Shown here in pieces: positions 1 to 12,099 of a stretch of 64,000 nt of DNA. This DNA comes from Cristatella mucedo (taxonomy: Eukaryota > Bryozoa > Phylactolaemata > Cristatellidae): assembly GCA_009760855.2 (NCBI GenBank), contig WPIO01000066.1, positions 1,260,501 through 1,324,500 on the forward strand, given 5' to 3'. The notes under the pieces were generated by a model. That model saw only the letters and a program-made list of their open reading frames with translations. It was not told the DNA's origin and made no database searches. The translations under genes and the position numbers were made by a program. Numbering within the stretch: the first letter of the stretch is position 1; every line of letters starts with the position of its first letter.

Positions 1-990
1 ACATTTGCCTGCATCACTCCCAGCCCATCAGCTGTTTGATCTCTTCCACATTCCTTGCTTCTCATATTGATGACATCTACATATTGAACTAGCAAACTTT
101 CTTAAATTGAATGACTGTGTGTCCAGTTCTGGTTCAAGCGATTTTAATTTAAAAATCAAAAAACGCATCGCTCAAAATCAGTTCCTTCAATATGTCTTCT
201 CTTGCCTCTCCATCCAATCTAGGTTTCCCGTTACAGCTTGAGTGTTCTTTAGACTACCATATCAGCTCCAAATTAAAGTATGAATAATGTCAGCTACATG
301 GCATCGCTTAAATTTACGCTTGTTTAGACATGGATACTATATCTGAAACGGTCCACGCATTTGTGTTACGCAGTCTTGACTTCTTTAACTCACTTCAAAA
401 CGGTATATCGGCCTGTTCAGCTAGGAGCTTTCAGTTGGTACGAGACACTGTAGCTAGGCTCGCTTGTTGGGAATGTCGAAGTTGCCAAATCACACCCGTT
501 TTTTCCTACTTTTATTGGATTCCTGTGAATGACACAATTGACTTCCAGATTTTGACACTCACCCGTAGGTTCCTTCATTCTTTGGCTCCAGTCTAGTAGT
601 CTAATCTACTCCCGCACAATGCTAGGCATTGCACTAACCACTTTTCTGATACAAATCACTTGGCTGCAGCTCTTTCAAACCTAAAATTTAATTATAGATC
701 AAGAATTTAGTTTTTAGGCTTTCAAAGCTTTGAAAGCTACCCCAAATGTCTGCTAAGGATTACCTGATGTAATTAAATTAAAAATCAAGCTACAACCCAC
801 ATATTTATCGCACAATTTAATGGTGCCACGTGATTCGTACATCATGTGCCTGTGCCTTCTGACCTATTGCTGGTTACTTCTAACCATGTTAAGCTGGCGA
901 TTATTAAGCATGCCGCCTCTAATCATTCGATCGTGCTTCAATTACAGCATATTTAAGCTGCCTATAAAAGTATGCAATCCTTAAGTTTTC
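1..990 (+). mobile_element. Family A LINE relic, 3' half
   Basis: Decayed 3' part of a family A LINE entering from the window edge. Positions 1-130 align by eye with the stretch just after the RT catalytic motif (words such as GATGACATC survive). Positions 330-590 keep a readable piece of the C-terminal region: ITPVFSYFYWIPVND corresponds to ITPLLADLHWLPVKQ in the best copy near 28.4 kb. Positions 800-985 match the 3' UTR (GTGATTCGTACATCATGTGC). Stops and indels are frequent and the hairpin and ATT tail are not preserved, so this is an old, noncoding copy. Confidence 0.75.
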
Positions 991-1337
991 TATTTGAATG
1001 CATTTTTATTGTTTCTGTGTTGATCCTATGAACCTCCACACCAAACCAGCACGGCCATCTATACATGTCCCAGCTCAATCTATCATTAATCGTGGCTATT
1101 GTTAGGTCCTGTGACAGCCAAATGGTTTTACAGTCACTCCAAAAACGAGGGGGGCAAGCTTAGACTTTACCACAATGACTCTAGACCACCTAATTTGGCT
1201 CCTCGCTTCTCTCGCCTTGCCTGAGTTAGATATCTACTAGATGTCGAGGCCATTTGCTGCTGCAATTGGGCTACTTACATTCGTCTGAATCACTGCTCTG
1301 CAGTAGGTTTGGTGCCCAAATATTTTGTCGTGTAAAC

Positions 1338-1452
1338 ATGTACCTTTCCATTGCATTTCCCTTTGCAGCAAATTTAAAGCGCCTAGAAATAGACAGAGTT
1401 CTCTGAGGGCGCTTTATCAAGTGCATCATTATTATTATTATTATTATTATTA
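1338..1452 (+). mobile_element. Family A LINE 3' end with ATT tail
   Basis: Only the last ~115 bp of family A: the terminal hairpin (AAAGCGCC ... GGGCGCTTT), the TATCAAGTGCAT joint and an (ATT)n tail. The hairpin stem is intact. Confidence 0.85.
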
Positions 1453-2214
1453 ATAAACTATTTTCGACATTCGTATACACCAGTCTCCTCAAGAACATGA
1501 GCTCCAGATGCTAGAAAGGCAACTTTTGCAGTCATTACAATGATGCTGATGAATCGAGCTTGCTGCGACTCATTAGGCTTGCTTACTTGCCTCTCGTGCG
1601 TCCTTGAGTATGTAACCGAGCGACTCTTACTATTTTTACGGTGATGGATAGATGGAATTAAAACCGTCTTTCCACTTCACTCTGTTCATCCGTGGTTGAT
1701 TGCTGTTTACAATGGACGTCTAACGCACAAGGTGATGGATTAAATAATAGGAGCTCTCGATGACAGCATTTCGATTAGGTTGACTAATTTGATCGTCACA
1801 TCTAGCCTACCATTAGCGGCTTTTATAGAGCTGATTTTACCCACACAAAGCTCCGTAGCCCCTGATCACTTAGAATTAGACCGGGGGACGCGTTCGGCAT
1901 ACTTTCTTGAGTCTCAATCCTTTAATGTTGCAAGATGGGATGCGGAGCACGCGCGTGTATTGCTTGCTACCAATCTAAAGCAGCCGAGAACAAATACAAA
2001 AATTCCTTAACTTCCTGTTTAAAAGACTTGCGTCGGTTACCATCGGCCAACGAGCATTTCCAGAGGAAATCGAAAACTATTATTTTAAACACATGCGGCC
2101 TTCTGCACGTTCCAAGTTAGCAAAGTTTGGTCGTTACAAGCTAATCAGAGATTCCGTTTGATATTATCAACTAACATATGAAAAAGCACCAAACTGTCCA
2201 AAAGATAGACTTAC
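1453..2214. other. Unassigned interval
   Basis: No repeat family or gene was recognised. Two short open frames on the plus strand (1780-2010 and 1935-2120) have no start context, splice sites or similarity I can support. A perfect minus-strand donor (GTAAGT) lies just left of the previous LINE tail, at about 1270-1275, with no convincing exon. Confidence 0.4.
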
Positions 2215-2637
2215 GTCGAACGATAATAATGCTAAGGGTTCTCTGAATACGCATTTTTTCCAGTCGCCTTCTCTCTACGTCGGAGTAGTAAATATACGAA
2301 AATTCGACGCAGTATCTATCTTGATGTATCAAGGTCAAATGCTGAGTGGTAAAAGATACATCGATCGTGTAGCTTCCGTCTCTGTTCTGAATGCATGTCG
2401 ACCGAATTTCATGCATCCATCTTCCACCCGTCATGCCAACATCTCGATATATACAGTTTGAGGATTTATTGCTGTCTAATTGTACTGATTGTAATCGTCT
2501 TTCTGCACCACACGGCTTGAAGCTGAACGTTAGCTCCACTGGGAGATCCATGTCGGTGCCAATAACTCTCACCCTAGCCGCTTCGCTTGACATCACATAT
2601 ATTTCGCTTGTTGGAATTGATAATGTGTAAGGAAAAT
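2215..2637 (-). CDS. Divergent Ig-like domain exon (LP type), minus strand
   Basis: Internal exon of 423 bp (141 codons), phase 1 at both ends. The acceptor is TTTTTAG just right of 2637 and the donor is GTAAGT at 2209-2214. The product begins DFPYTLSIPTSEIYVM, then has the strand motif DLPVELTFSFKP near residue 32, a cysteine pair spaced by 19 residues with MTGGRW between them, and ends in a G-strand-like stretch (RTLSIIIVR). DRYCVEF resembles an Ig F strand, but no partner B-strand cysteine is seen. It is the minus-strand relative of 44072-44494 (same length, shared TGGxW) and of 54651-55058 (shared DFPY start). Symmetric phase 1 exons are usual for extracellular Ig modules. The fold is inferred from pattern, not proven. 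No signal or membrane exon was found nearby. Confidence 0.6.
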
Positions 2638-3317
2638 CTAAAAACATGTAAATAAAGAAGCGTTTAGAGATCCATACATGAAACATATTTCCATTACAGG
2701 CCATTTTTCAAGATAAAATTGTCAGGGATAAATTGATGCTAGTACAGATATATACCTCTAAGTAATCTCTTTTCACTCCATAAACCCTTAAATTAAATTA
2801 TTTACTATGTTTAAGTTTCAATTTAAAATAAAGAATTATCTTTGCCATAAGGTTGATTGCATAAATGATTGCAGTCTAAGAAATGTTATACTGTATAGCC
2901 CAAATTATTTGCCTGATTTTCTAACTGCTGAATTGCACGAATTTTTTGGATCGCAGAGAAATTTACCTGAAATAAGTTTATGATAACCGTGACTGTATGC
3001 TATGACGAGTGCCTCTAACTAGCTCCGTTTCTCTAATGGAATCATGCAGAAAAGTTTGAAGCCGTTGAAAAATCATAGCCCTATACTTAGCGTTATTCAT
3101 CGGTGATACACTATATAATTTATTTTGCTTTGGCAAACCAATTATGTCTAAATTATTTGTATGCTGACCTTTTATGCATGCTGGTGTGAATCACTTGCTG
3201 GTACCTCCCTATTTTACCTTAAAAAATGTATTTATATGAATTATTAGAACCACATAAATTGCTTTATAAAAATGCTACTACTTGTTCAGTACTAGTAATG
3301 CAAGAAATTAAAGCATA
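2638..3317. other. Unassigned interval with one possible terminal exon
   Basis: AT-rich with no repeat match. On the minus strand an acceptor-like tract (ACTTATTTCAG) near 2966 opens a 26-codon frame to a stop, ending in LGYTV. This could be a terminal exon but is well within chance. Confidence 0.3.
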
Positions 3318-3743
3318 TTAGAATCCAATAGTTTACCAATACCTCGTACAAACCTCAAATCCTGCGTAGACCGTGAATTTAGTTCGAATGCTCCCAAAGC
3401 CTGGAACTCCCTCCTGACTTGCGTCAGAACATCCCCTGACTTGACAACATTTGAAAAGAACTTAAAAACGCACCCATTTAGTACAGCACTTATTGGGTCC
3501 CTGTGATTCGTCCTTCATGTGCTTTATTCGTGCTGACTCTGTACATGCTGCCACTAACCACACTTGCAAGCTGACTCTGAGCAAGTCACCCCTAACCATG
3601 TTGCTCATGCTGTTTATCAAGCATGATAATACTCACCATTCAATCGCATTTTTCAATGCAGCAAATTTAAAGCGCCTAGAAATGGATTGAGTTCTCTGAG
3701 GGCGCTTTAACAAGTGCGTTATTATTATTAGTAGTAGTAATCA
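3318..3743 (+). mobile_element. Family A LINE, truncated 3' end
   Basis: Starts in the C-terminal coding part (CCTCGTACAAACCTCAAATC), passes through the 3' UTR and ends with hairpin and ATT tail. 5'-truncated and broken by indels. Confidence 0.85.
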
Positions 3744-3777
3744 ATATTCGAATGCATTTTATTCGAAATTCCTAATA

Positions 3778-3852
3778 ATAATAGAAAATGTTATAAAGCG
3801 CCCTCATAGAACTCAATCTCTTTCTAGGTGCTTTACATTTTCTGTATTACAC
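3778..3852 (-). mobile_element. Family A LINE 3' hairpin, minus strand
   Basis: Minus-strand copy of the terminal hairpin only (AAAGCGCCCTCATAGAACTC). It lies ~35 bp from the end of the plus-strand copy at 3318-3743, so the two tails face each other and form an imperfect inverted repeat. Confidence 0.8.
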
Positions 3853-4565
3853 AAATTAAATTGTCCGATGGTAAATTTAAGTGGTCTTTTTGTGTTGAAC
3901 TATTTTTCATATTATGCGGTCAGTGAGAGAGATGATACAATTATTTAGGTATTTACATGCTTGAAGCAGTAGCTCAATGCAGTGTCTGAGCAATATCAAA
4001 CATCTGATTAGCTTGCAGAATAAATTAAACATTTGCAGGTGAACGTTTATTAATATGAACCAAAGAAGTCTTCGTATCCAAGTAATCACCCTAAGCTGCA
4101 GCTGGATAGAGGTTAAAAGAGGCTGTGAGTATCAGGCAATGTATAAAAAACTTTATTTGGAGCAAATGAATGCTTAACTGGGATATTGGATTTAGGTTCA
4201 GCATATCTGTTTGAAATTTATTTTTACAGCAAAAGCCTCCCATAAGTTTGAGCCGCCTACAGCTAAGGACTAAGACAAGGTCTTGAGAAAAGAACTACAT
4301 AGACTAAAATGGCCACAGCGTGTTTATCGGGGCATGCACGACTAATAAAGGGGAGTTTAAGACTGGTAAACTATGGACACATTTACTTTTATTATGCAAT
4401 CTGTGGGCAAACTTTGGAAGAAGAGACTAGCTCGTGAGCGAGACTAGGAGCTGTAACGGGTAATAACGTGTGAAGCTGATATTTGCGGGTTGTTTTCTTA
4501 CCCGTCATGCAATGCCTTTCTTTTTCACTGTTATTCAATGTAAGAAACGTATCTGCCCTAAAACT
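3853..4565. other. Unassigned interval
   Basis: No gene or repeat recognised. A 60-codon minus frame (3907-4089) is leucine and isoleucine rich but has no splice or start support. Confidence 0.4.
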
Positions 4566-5318
4566 GTTATATTAATGATAACGCACTTGTTAAAGCGCCC
4601 TCAGAGAACGCAACCTCTTTCTAGGCGCTTTACATTTGCTGCATTGAGAAATGCGATTGAATGGTGAGTAATATCATGCTTGATAAACAGCATGAGCAAC
4701 ATGGTTAGGTGTGACACGCTCCGGGTCAGCTTGCAATTGTGGTTAGTGGCAGCATGTACAGAGTCAGCGCGAATAAGCACATAAAGGACGAATCACAGGG
4801 ACCCATTAGATGCTGTACCAAATAGGTGCGTTTTTAAGTTCTTTTCAAATGTTGTCAAGTCAGGGGATGTTCTGACGCAAGTCGGGAGGGAGTTTCAGGC
4901 TTTAGCAGCATACGAAGTAAATGCATGGTCTCCAAAGGATTTGAGGTTTGGACTTAAGTTCAGACTGTTGATGCTTGGTTTAGACTCTTGGATTCCGAAA
5001 AGCAGGTGGTAAGATAGTTGGCCTGGTGGAGGAGTAGATCTGATAGATAGGCTTGAGCCAAAGCACCTATTGACCCAAAGGTTAGCTACAAAACCTTGAA
5101 GTAAATCCGTTGCTTCACTGGTAGCCAGTGCAGGTATGCGAGAAGTGGAGTGATGTGGCAACTGCAACGTTCATGACAGATAAGCCTAGGTGTGGAGTTT
5201 TGCAACAGCTGTAATCGGCTCATTGCACATGCCGGTAGGCCAGTAAGCAGTAAGTTGCAGAAGTCGAGACGGGATGTCACTAATGCATGGACCAACTTAG
5301 ACGTGGTATCCTTATCTT
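4566..5318 (-). mobile_element. Family A LINE, truncated copy
   Basis: Minus-strand copy from the hairpin at its left end back to the segment equivalent to TTSKLVHA of the best copy. A minus frame still reads KLVHALVTSRLDFCNLLLTG near 5.25 kb. 5'-truncated near 5318. Confidence 0.85.
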
Positions 5319-6329
5319 TACTAATACTGACGACCATATGTTTCAGCATGCTTAGCAGAACTAAATATGGAAAAAGAAATGAATATTTGTGCATGTGCAG
5401 CCTTTCCAGCTTATTGTAAACACACGGAAGCGTCATAAAATATGTCGGCTTATCAGGAGGCATCGGGTAGCAAAATAATGAGGAAAGCAATACAGTGAAC
5501 AATGTATGGGTGTTAAGTGCTTGAGGTTAGAGTGCAAGGGCTGCACATACGTGCTTTAAAAATCAGATGGACCTCGAGTTAAGATAGCCAAAGGTAAGCA
5601 CATTAGTTTTCAATAAGAGGCTCATACCACTGCTTCCTTACGAGTACCAACGATCAAAGTAGGGACTGTCATGATTACGGAAAGGCTAAAAAATTATACT
5701 TTAGTTAATATTCTAACGATAGCTAAGCATTGCTCCAGCGGGTTTCTTTAAAGCAGAAAAGATTCTGATCTGTTATCAATGCTAGACGAGAATATAAATA
5801 AATGTTAGTTGTGTAATTAGGATTGTCAATTTTTCTCAAAATTTTGGCGATGACTGCGGCCTTCTGCCACGGGATAGAACTGTGGACCGTAACATCAAGC
5901 ACTCTTCGGAACTGATCCTTGTGCCATGGCTAATTGAGTTAGCAAGACTGATACATGCATAGAACCCAACAAAAGACAAAGATTATTCTCGTGAATTCTA
6001 ATCATAATCGAACTGCAATCAGCACTAGCGAGCACCAAGTGAATCTAAAAGTACTTCATAAATTGGTGATCATCCATATATCAGATGACTTACGGAGCCA
6101 GAGGGAATTACTTCGCTAGCTATGTTCGGCCTGGTTTAGTAGGTTTAACCTAGCTTACATTCATGCAGGCTGCCAGGAACAGGCCGCCACACGGCAGCCA
6201 TATGACTGTCACTCGCTCTTAAAGTCATCTGCTGACCTTTTAGAGATAAAAATTAGCACACTCCATAAACGCCACTCTGTGACCCGGTCATTCAAAAATT
6301 ATCACTACTACTATTACTAATAAAGATAT
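5319..6329. other. Unassigned interval
   Basis: About 1 kb with no repeat or gene I can name. A GTAAGC donor-like site occurs on the plus strand near 5593, without a convincing exon. Confidence 0.4.
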
Positions 6330-6382
6330 TTATATGTTTTTACAGCGCCCTCAGAGAACTCATTTTGGCACTTTACATTTTT
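6330..6382 (-). mobile_element. Family A LINE 3' hairpin fragment
   Basis: About 50 bp matching the hairpin in minus orientation (CAGCGCCCTCAGAGAACTCA ... CTTTACATT), preceded by ACTACTATTACTAATA that may be a decayed ATT tail. Confidence 0.65.
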
Positions 6383-6769
6383 CTCTGAGCAAGGGTGACT
6401 AATAAACATGAATAGCTGGGTGGTTTTACATCCTACAAATAAAATCCAGGCATTCTCATCGATACAGATTCATTTGATGACTACTTGCCAGCAGAAGCGC
6501 CGAGGCGAAACAGCATCTATATTTACAGTTAAAATAAAAAATATAATCACAAAATGTCATGTCACTCAGGTTGGCGAATTTGTTGCCTGTAGTAGTTTGA
6601 ATTCGCTGAGAGGATAGCACTTTTCAAAAGATAGAAATAGACATCATCCGCAAAGGAGAGAAGGGGAAGAAAATCTATATGGTCATATTTCTGCTTGCCC
6701 TATATTAATAATGAGGTAGTCTTCATTTGAAAGGCATGTCTTTCTGAATTACTTATTACGTAAATCCAC
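6383..6769. other. Unassigned interval
   Basis: A 69-codon plus frame (6408-6617) is present but shows no recognised domain or splice support. Confidence 0.35.
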
Positions 6770-7425
6770 TGGATCCTGATCGATCATGCGATTGACTTCA
6801 AGGTTTTCTGGCACTCACGCTTAGGTGCTTTCATTCTCTTTCTTACAGTCATACCTATCAGATCTACTCCCCCAACAGGCGTGGCAAGGCAACACCTACT
6901 TTTGTGAATCAGATCGTTTAGCTACACCTCGTAGTAACCTCACGTGATTTGTAGACCGTGCCTTTACTTCGCATGCACACAAAGTCTGGAACTCATACCC
7001 GCTCAATGTAACAACATCATCTGACTCAACAACGTTTAAACAGAAACTTAAACGCACCTATTTGAAATTGTGAAATCATTAGCATATCGTATCTTGCCTG
7101 GGCATTGCAAGCAATGTTTGAGGTCCATCTCAGAGTCAGACTCAAGGAATTCCCTTAACTCATTTAAAAAGAATGAGAAAACACGCCTATTTATGGCAGC
7201 AGTTAGTGGGTCCCTGTGATTCGTTATGTACGTGCCTATGGGTGTTCACACTGCCAGTAACCATATTTGCATGCCGACCGTGTGCAAGCCACCCCTAACC
7301 ATGTTATTCTTGCTGTTTATTCAGCATGCTACCACAAACCATTCGACCGTGCTTCCTTTGCAGAAAATGTAAAGTGCTTAGAAAGACGTTGAGCTCTCTG
7401 AGGTCACTATAAAAAATTTATTTTG
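6770..7425 (+). mobile_element. Family A LINE relic, 3' portion
   Basis: Begins at the equivalent of RIDFKVLSLTFRSL (CGATTGACTTCAAGGTTTTC), has a duplicated or rearranged stretch around 7050-7190, then 3' UTR and a decayed hairpin with a lost stem (CTCTGAGGTCACTATAAAA). Confidence 0.75.
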
Positions 7426-8464
7426 ATAGTTATAATTATGAATTGGCAGCCTAAAAGTAATAAAAAATCGTAATTGACACTCAAAAATAGCAGGTTTATA
7501 ATTCAGACAATAATATTAATATGCAGAAGTACAGTAACAGACGAGATCTAGATCTTCATCTAAAGTATTACCAATGCTGGTGAAAATGCCAGCTGCCCGA
7601 TCTTAAAGTTTGAAAAAATCTTTCCTTTGAGCTTACAGCCAAATAATGAATTCACAGTGGCATCTCACCCTGGTGCCGACCATTCAATACAGCTCCTACT
7701 ATTAGCATTTATAGAATCGCATGACCGTTTTCTTTCACCGTCAAAACAATAAAGAGCTTACAATTTCATTATGCGACAAGAGTATTCGAATTCTCAAAAT
7801 GATAATGTCATTGTGAAAAGGAGACCTGTCGTAATTAAGTCTGTCTCTCTCTCTCTCGAAGATAAAGAGTACTATTCATAAACAGTATGCAATGAAGCAA
7901 AGTGTATGTTTATGTTAAGTTACTCACTTAAAAACCTTATGAATCATGTTCAGGAGCTTGCTTTTGAGTGGTTAAGAAAATATTCTAGTGTTGTACAGTC
8001 TCGCTATCAGTTTAGAGCTACTTATATTCTATAGGTTAAACATTACGGTAAATGCATTACCTAAAAAGTGCAAACTTTTCTATGACTGTAATAATGATAA
8101 ATCTTCAAGTGCGTTTAATCTGAAGAGTTTAAATAAATGCATCGTCTAGATTTTTTAAGCTTTTAAAATGATACGTGTTTGCTTTGAATCTAACTGGCGT
8201 CTTTATTGATCACTATTTTCCGACGATTATTTCTCATTAAATTAATCGGAAAGTATAAAATCTACGTAAATTTTAATATTACGTGTAATTTTTAGAATTT
8301 CATATGTGCTTAAAAAGAATCTAGATAGTATCGTCGATGATACAGAATGTTTACTGCCTTTTGAATTCAATTATAAGTATTTTACAGTAGCCTCACTTAA
8401 AATAAACAGAGCGAAAAACGTCTCATCCTAAACAGATAAATTCGCAATGGTTCTTGTTACTTAC
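7426..8464. other. Unassigned AT-rich interval
   Basis: No repeat match apart from a short CT run at 7845-7857. No open frame worth reporting. Confidence 0.4.
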
Positions 8465-8512
8465 CTGGAAAGTTATTGGCCACACCACTAGGCATGAGCG
8501 CTCCAGGTGACC
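8465..8512 (-). CDS. Candidate 48-bp mini-exon
   Basis: A 48-bp segment with very good splice borders on the minus strand: acceptor TATTTTTAG on its right and donor CAG|GTAAGT on its left. In phase 1 it reads SPGALMPSGVANNFP without a stop, and 48 bp is a multiple of three, matching the phase 1-1 habit of the Ig-like exons on the same strand (15041-15430 upstream and 2215-2637 downstream). It could be a linker, stalk or tail exon. Chance occurrence is possible; only transcript data would decide. Confidence 0.35.
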
Positions 8513-9431
8513 CTAAAAATACCAGATATTATCCAGCTATTATTAAACTGAACCTAGGTTAGACGCTGGCACAAAACTTCTATTAAAACTAGACTTTCTT
8601 TCCATCTCTTAAAAACCAAAGGACACTATTTAAACAACCGGGCACAATTTTCTTTCTCGAAAGAGTAATGTGCTACTAGGCACAAAAAGCCAACCATTGA
8701 CCTTGAAAATTAAAAACGTTCTTTACAGACAGAAACGTCTGATAAACACATGCAGTAGATGAGCTGATATTGCAATGCTATTTTCAGCTGAAGGTGAATT
8801 TGCGGAGCTTTCCCTAATTTATTCCTATCTGAGACAATTGAACTAGCAATCGCCATGCTTCATAGCTATTTTAATAACGCATCCGATCTTGCTAGCTTAT
8901 TACAAAAGACATTTCAAGCTAAGAATTCTAAGAAAATGGCTTTTTTGGATTTACACAGAGTCTTGCGAAAAATGATGGTGAAAACCAGGACCAGTCTGCT
9001 GGTACTCTTTGATCTATACCCATATTTCGACCTGTTGAGTCTTGGATCATTTTTATATTACCTGACCCCGTTCGTCAGAAAATTATTTCATCTGTCAAAT
9101 GCGCATTGCAGGGATCTTCCATGAGGTTCATCTTTTCATTGTATGCTCCTTTTCTATGTATATTATATCTATCCAGCTCCTTTCATTGGTAAACAAAATT
9201 GGCTTTCATTTCTCAGCTAATTGACCCTGCCAGATATACCATTTGAAACTTTTAATCCAGGGTTTCGGCTAAAAAATCGTATTTTGATGGGTTTAAAAGT
9301 AATAAAGCTTCAAGAAAATCAGACTAATCTCAGTATTGGAAAAGCTAATCTGCACCGAAAAGTGAAGGACCTCACCTGCAAGATTAGTTCAGCTTGACTA
9401 ATTCCATGTATGATGACCCACAGTCTAAGCA
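8513..9431. other. Mostly unassigned; possible RT relic at 8855-9124
   Basis: An 89-codon plus frame at 8855-9124 contains TSLLVLFDLYPYFDLL, which resembles RT motif A of family A (SLLVLLDLSAAFDTIDH). It may be a very old LINE fragment; the flanks cannot be aligned by eye. The rest is unassigned. Confidence 0.3.
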
Positions 9432-9617
9432 TTAAATAAATAAATACTAGCTGATTTAACAGCCTCTTTTTGTATTGCGACCGAACAGTCTTTACGGCTA
9501 TCACCACCGCTTACAGTGGCGATAAAGGGTCGCCCACCGGAGGATTCGAACCCACGACGTCGGGGCCGAGGTGGTGAAAAGCAACCGCCTTACCTATTGA
9601 ACCATTACGGCTCACCG
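9432..9617 (-). mobile_element. SINE S2, minus strand
   Basis: tRNA-derived SINE. The tail (AAATAAATAAAT) lies at the left end and the head at the right. The box B-like GATTCGAACCCACGAC and the body words CGATAAAGGGTCGCCCACC and TTAACAGCCTCTTTTTGTAT match four other S2 copies here. It is not a tRNA gene: it carries the SINE body and an A/T-rich tail. Confidence 0.85.
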
Positions 9618-10094
9618 AAAACCACTCATCCTCATCTATCAAACAAGCCTAAGTGAAGTTAGGAAACGTTGGAAAAATTGGAGAGGGCCTATTTCAGACT
9701 GGGATGTGCTAACTAGTTTAAGCACTTGTGACATTGCGACTATATGAATATACATTGCCATTGATAGGACAACTGCAATCTTCATCAATCAAAACATGCA
9801 TCCAGCGCCATTTATTGCCTGCAGCTATTTCAAACTGAGCAACTTCTCATGCCTGTCATTGATATCAGAGCTGAAGCATAATCTCACTTCATTTAGATAT
9901 ACAAATGCTTATGGTTACGTGTAGAGTAAATTTCAATAACCCTAGTCTCGTACAGGTAACTTCATCTGCTGGCACGTACATGCCTATATGGCTCCTATTA
10001 TGCATCTGTTCATTTCAGTGTCCTCACAGCGAATTAAAATCAGAGGTAGTCTGAGCTCTGAGCTCGTATTTACCTAAACCGTAAATAGAGAGGC
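9618..10094. other. Unassigned interval
   Basis: No gene or repeat recognised. Confidence 0.4.
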
Positions 10095-10860
10095 AACGAG
10101 TCGTGACAGACCAGCTGAGCTCACATATTGAAACTCCAAACCTTGCAAGTAAATTCCAGTTTTTTTAGAGGTAATCATTCCAAAGGGTAAGCGCTGATTC
10201 AGGTGAATACAGAACAATTTAAGAATGCATACTGGACAAGAGTTTATGCTTATTTAGCTCAATCTTTCAGTAGCTTTTTACGCTATGAATACCCGAGTCC
10301 TCCTGGAGCGTCTCTTTTCTCCCCTGGGCATCACAGACACTGCACTGCAATGGTTCAGGTCCTAGTCGGAGACTCAAGAGTATTGATATGAATGAACAAA
10401 GATCGTCCTAGGAACCTTTGGAGTATAAGGTACCTCAGGGCTCCGTACTTGGCCCCGGGTCTTTTCGGAGTTTATATTATTATTCTTACCGATGTGATTG
10501 CTTGGCAAAATCAAGTTTTTCACTTCTATGCAGATGACACTTAGTTGTAGTTTTGCTTAGATATCTCCCGGACCTCAAACACGTTGAATTCTCTCAACTC
10601 CCTTACTGCATGTACTGATAACATCCGCACATGGATGGCAGCCAGCTTTCTAAAATTGAATAATGGTAAAACCAGCTTACAAGTTATGGGCAAACCAAAA
10701 GTGATTCAGAAATAGGAAAGACTAATGCTCAAATGCTTGCTGTAATTAAGCATGCTCCCATTATTAATTTGATCGTGCTTTCATTGCGGCAAATATGGAG
10801 TGTCTAGAGAGACATTAAGTTCCCTGAGAGAACTGTGTCAAATTTATAATTATTGTAATC
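10095..10860 (+). mobile_element. Family A LINE relic, RT part plus 3' end
   Basis: From ACCAGCTGAGCTCACATATT (equivalent to the DQLNSYIE start of the RT domain) through motif B and C remnants (CTATGCAGATGACACTTAGT gives a stop in the catalytic stretch) to a deleted C-terminal region and a decayed hairpin near 10.8 kb. The part between roughly 10.73 kb and the 3' UTR is missing, so it carries an internal deletion. Confidence 0.75.
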
Positions 10861-11852
10861 ATTTTTATAATCATTTTTCCCATCAATATTGTGCCACAAT
10901 CCTTGATAACCTTGCAGCTTGCAATGTCCGCTACAAGGGTCGTAAGTTCAGTTAAGCTTTTCCTTAATCATACTGACATATTGCATTTCCGTTTTGGCTA
11001 CTTTTTTCAAGCCGTACCGTGACAGTAAGTGGACTGTGCATGCTAGATAGGGCCTATAGTGATTCGGAATATCTCTTATCTTCTCTTTCCTGCCTAACAG
11101 CACCAATCAAAGCTAGCGTTCATAGTCCATTGCTGAATTCTCTGGTAGCAATGCTGCATGCAAAGATTATCTAAGGCAATCAATGTGGAAACAACCTTTT
11201 TAAGGCTTAATTATTTTTTCTGGCATAGGTTTCGTGAAATCATATTCATCCTATCTAAACTGCTTGGTGCAGTGCTCCCTACACCATGTTAGATTCTCCG
11301 GCTGCTAGTAAGCTGCCAATTTGGAATTACCTTGCATACCTATATTATAATATTCATATACTATTCACCTTTTATCGTCGATCAAACGCATTCTCCGATA
11401 CTTTCGCTATCTGTAGGGTCCTTAAAGTATACGATAAGAAAATATTAATGCAAAGACAGCACCATGCTGATACCTCAAGCCCAGCTCTCTTGGCATCGGC
11501 AGCATTGTTTTGAACCATTCTGATCGATCTCTTTCAATAATTGCAGTACATCATTCTGTGCTAATCAGTTCTTTGATAACCTGGGCACCCCATCTCTTGC
11601 TTTTTATAGCACATAATTTCATGAGACCAACTCACGCCAAGTGCCTTAGACGCGACTACATTTTCTTCTACAAATTTATTCTATGATTACCTATGAATAC
11701 CATATCTACTTATCTGACCAGTTGCAGATCTAATTGAGTCTACATTGCGTGCCCTAATCCTAATGTAATAACACCTGTGAATTGCCAAATGTCAATATTT
11801 TTGTCGAGCGAATATATCCCCATCACAATTGCTATTCAATCCCATTTCCGAC
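10861..11852. other. Unassigned interval
   Basis: No repeat match. A 75-codon plus frame at 11286-11513 is unsupported. Confidence 0.4.
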
Positions 11853-11975
11853 CTGCCATCGTTGGTAGAATTCTGCGATGAGACAATTATTGACATGCTC
11901 GGCGAGTTGGCATAGGTTGATGAAAGCACTGTGATCCATAGCCGAGGTGTCAAATTTTCTAACGAAGACATTAAA
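11853..11975 (-). CDS. Candidate 123-bp exon, unknown protein
   Basis: Minus-strand segment of 41 codons with an acceptor (GGCCTATACAG) and a weaker donor (CAG|GTCGGA). Read in phase 0 it gives a well-composed helical-looking stretch (FINLCQLAEHVNN, then AEFYQRWQ). A second minus frame is also open here, so the choice rests on composition. No family recognised. Confidence 0.3.
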
Positions 11976-12099
11976 CTGTATAGGCCTATTATGCACACAT
12001 AAACACACATACAACAGATAAACACGGGAAGACCCTACTAAAGGAATAAGAGAATCGATTGTTTCATTAGCAAAGTCTAGATTTAGTTATAGTATTTAT

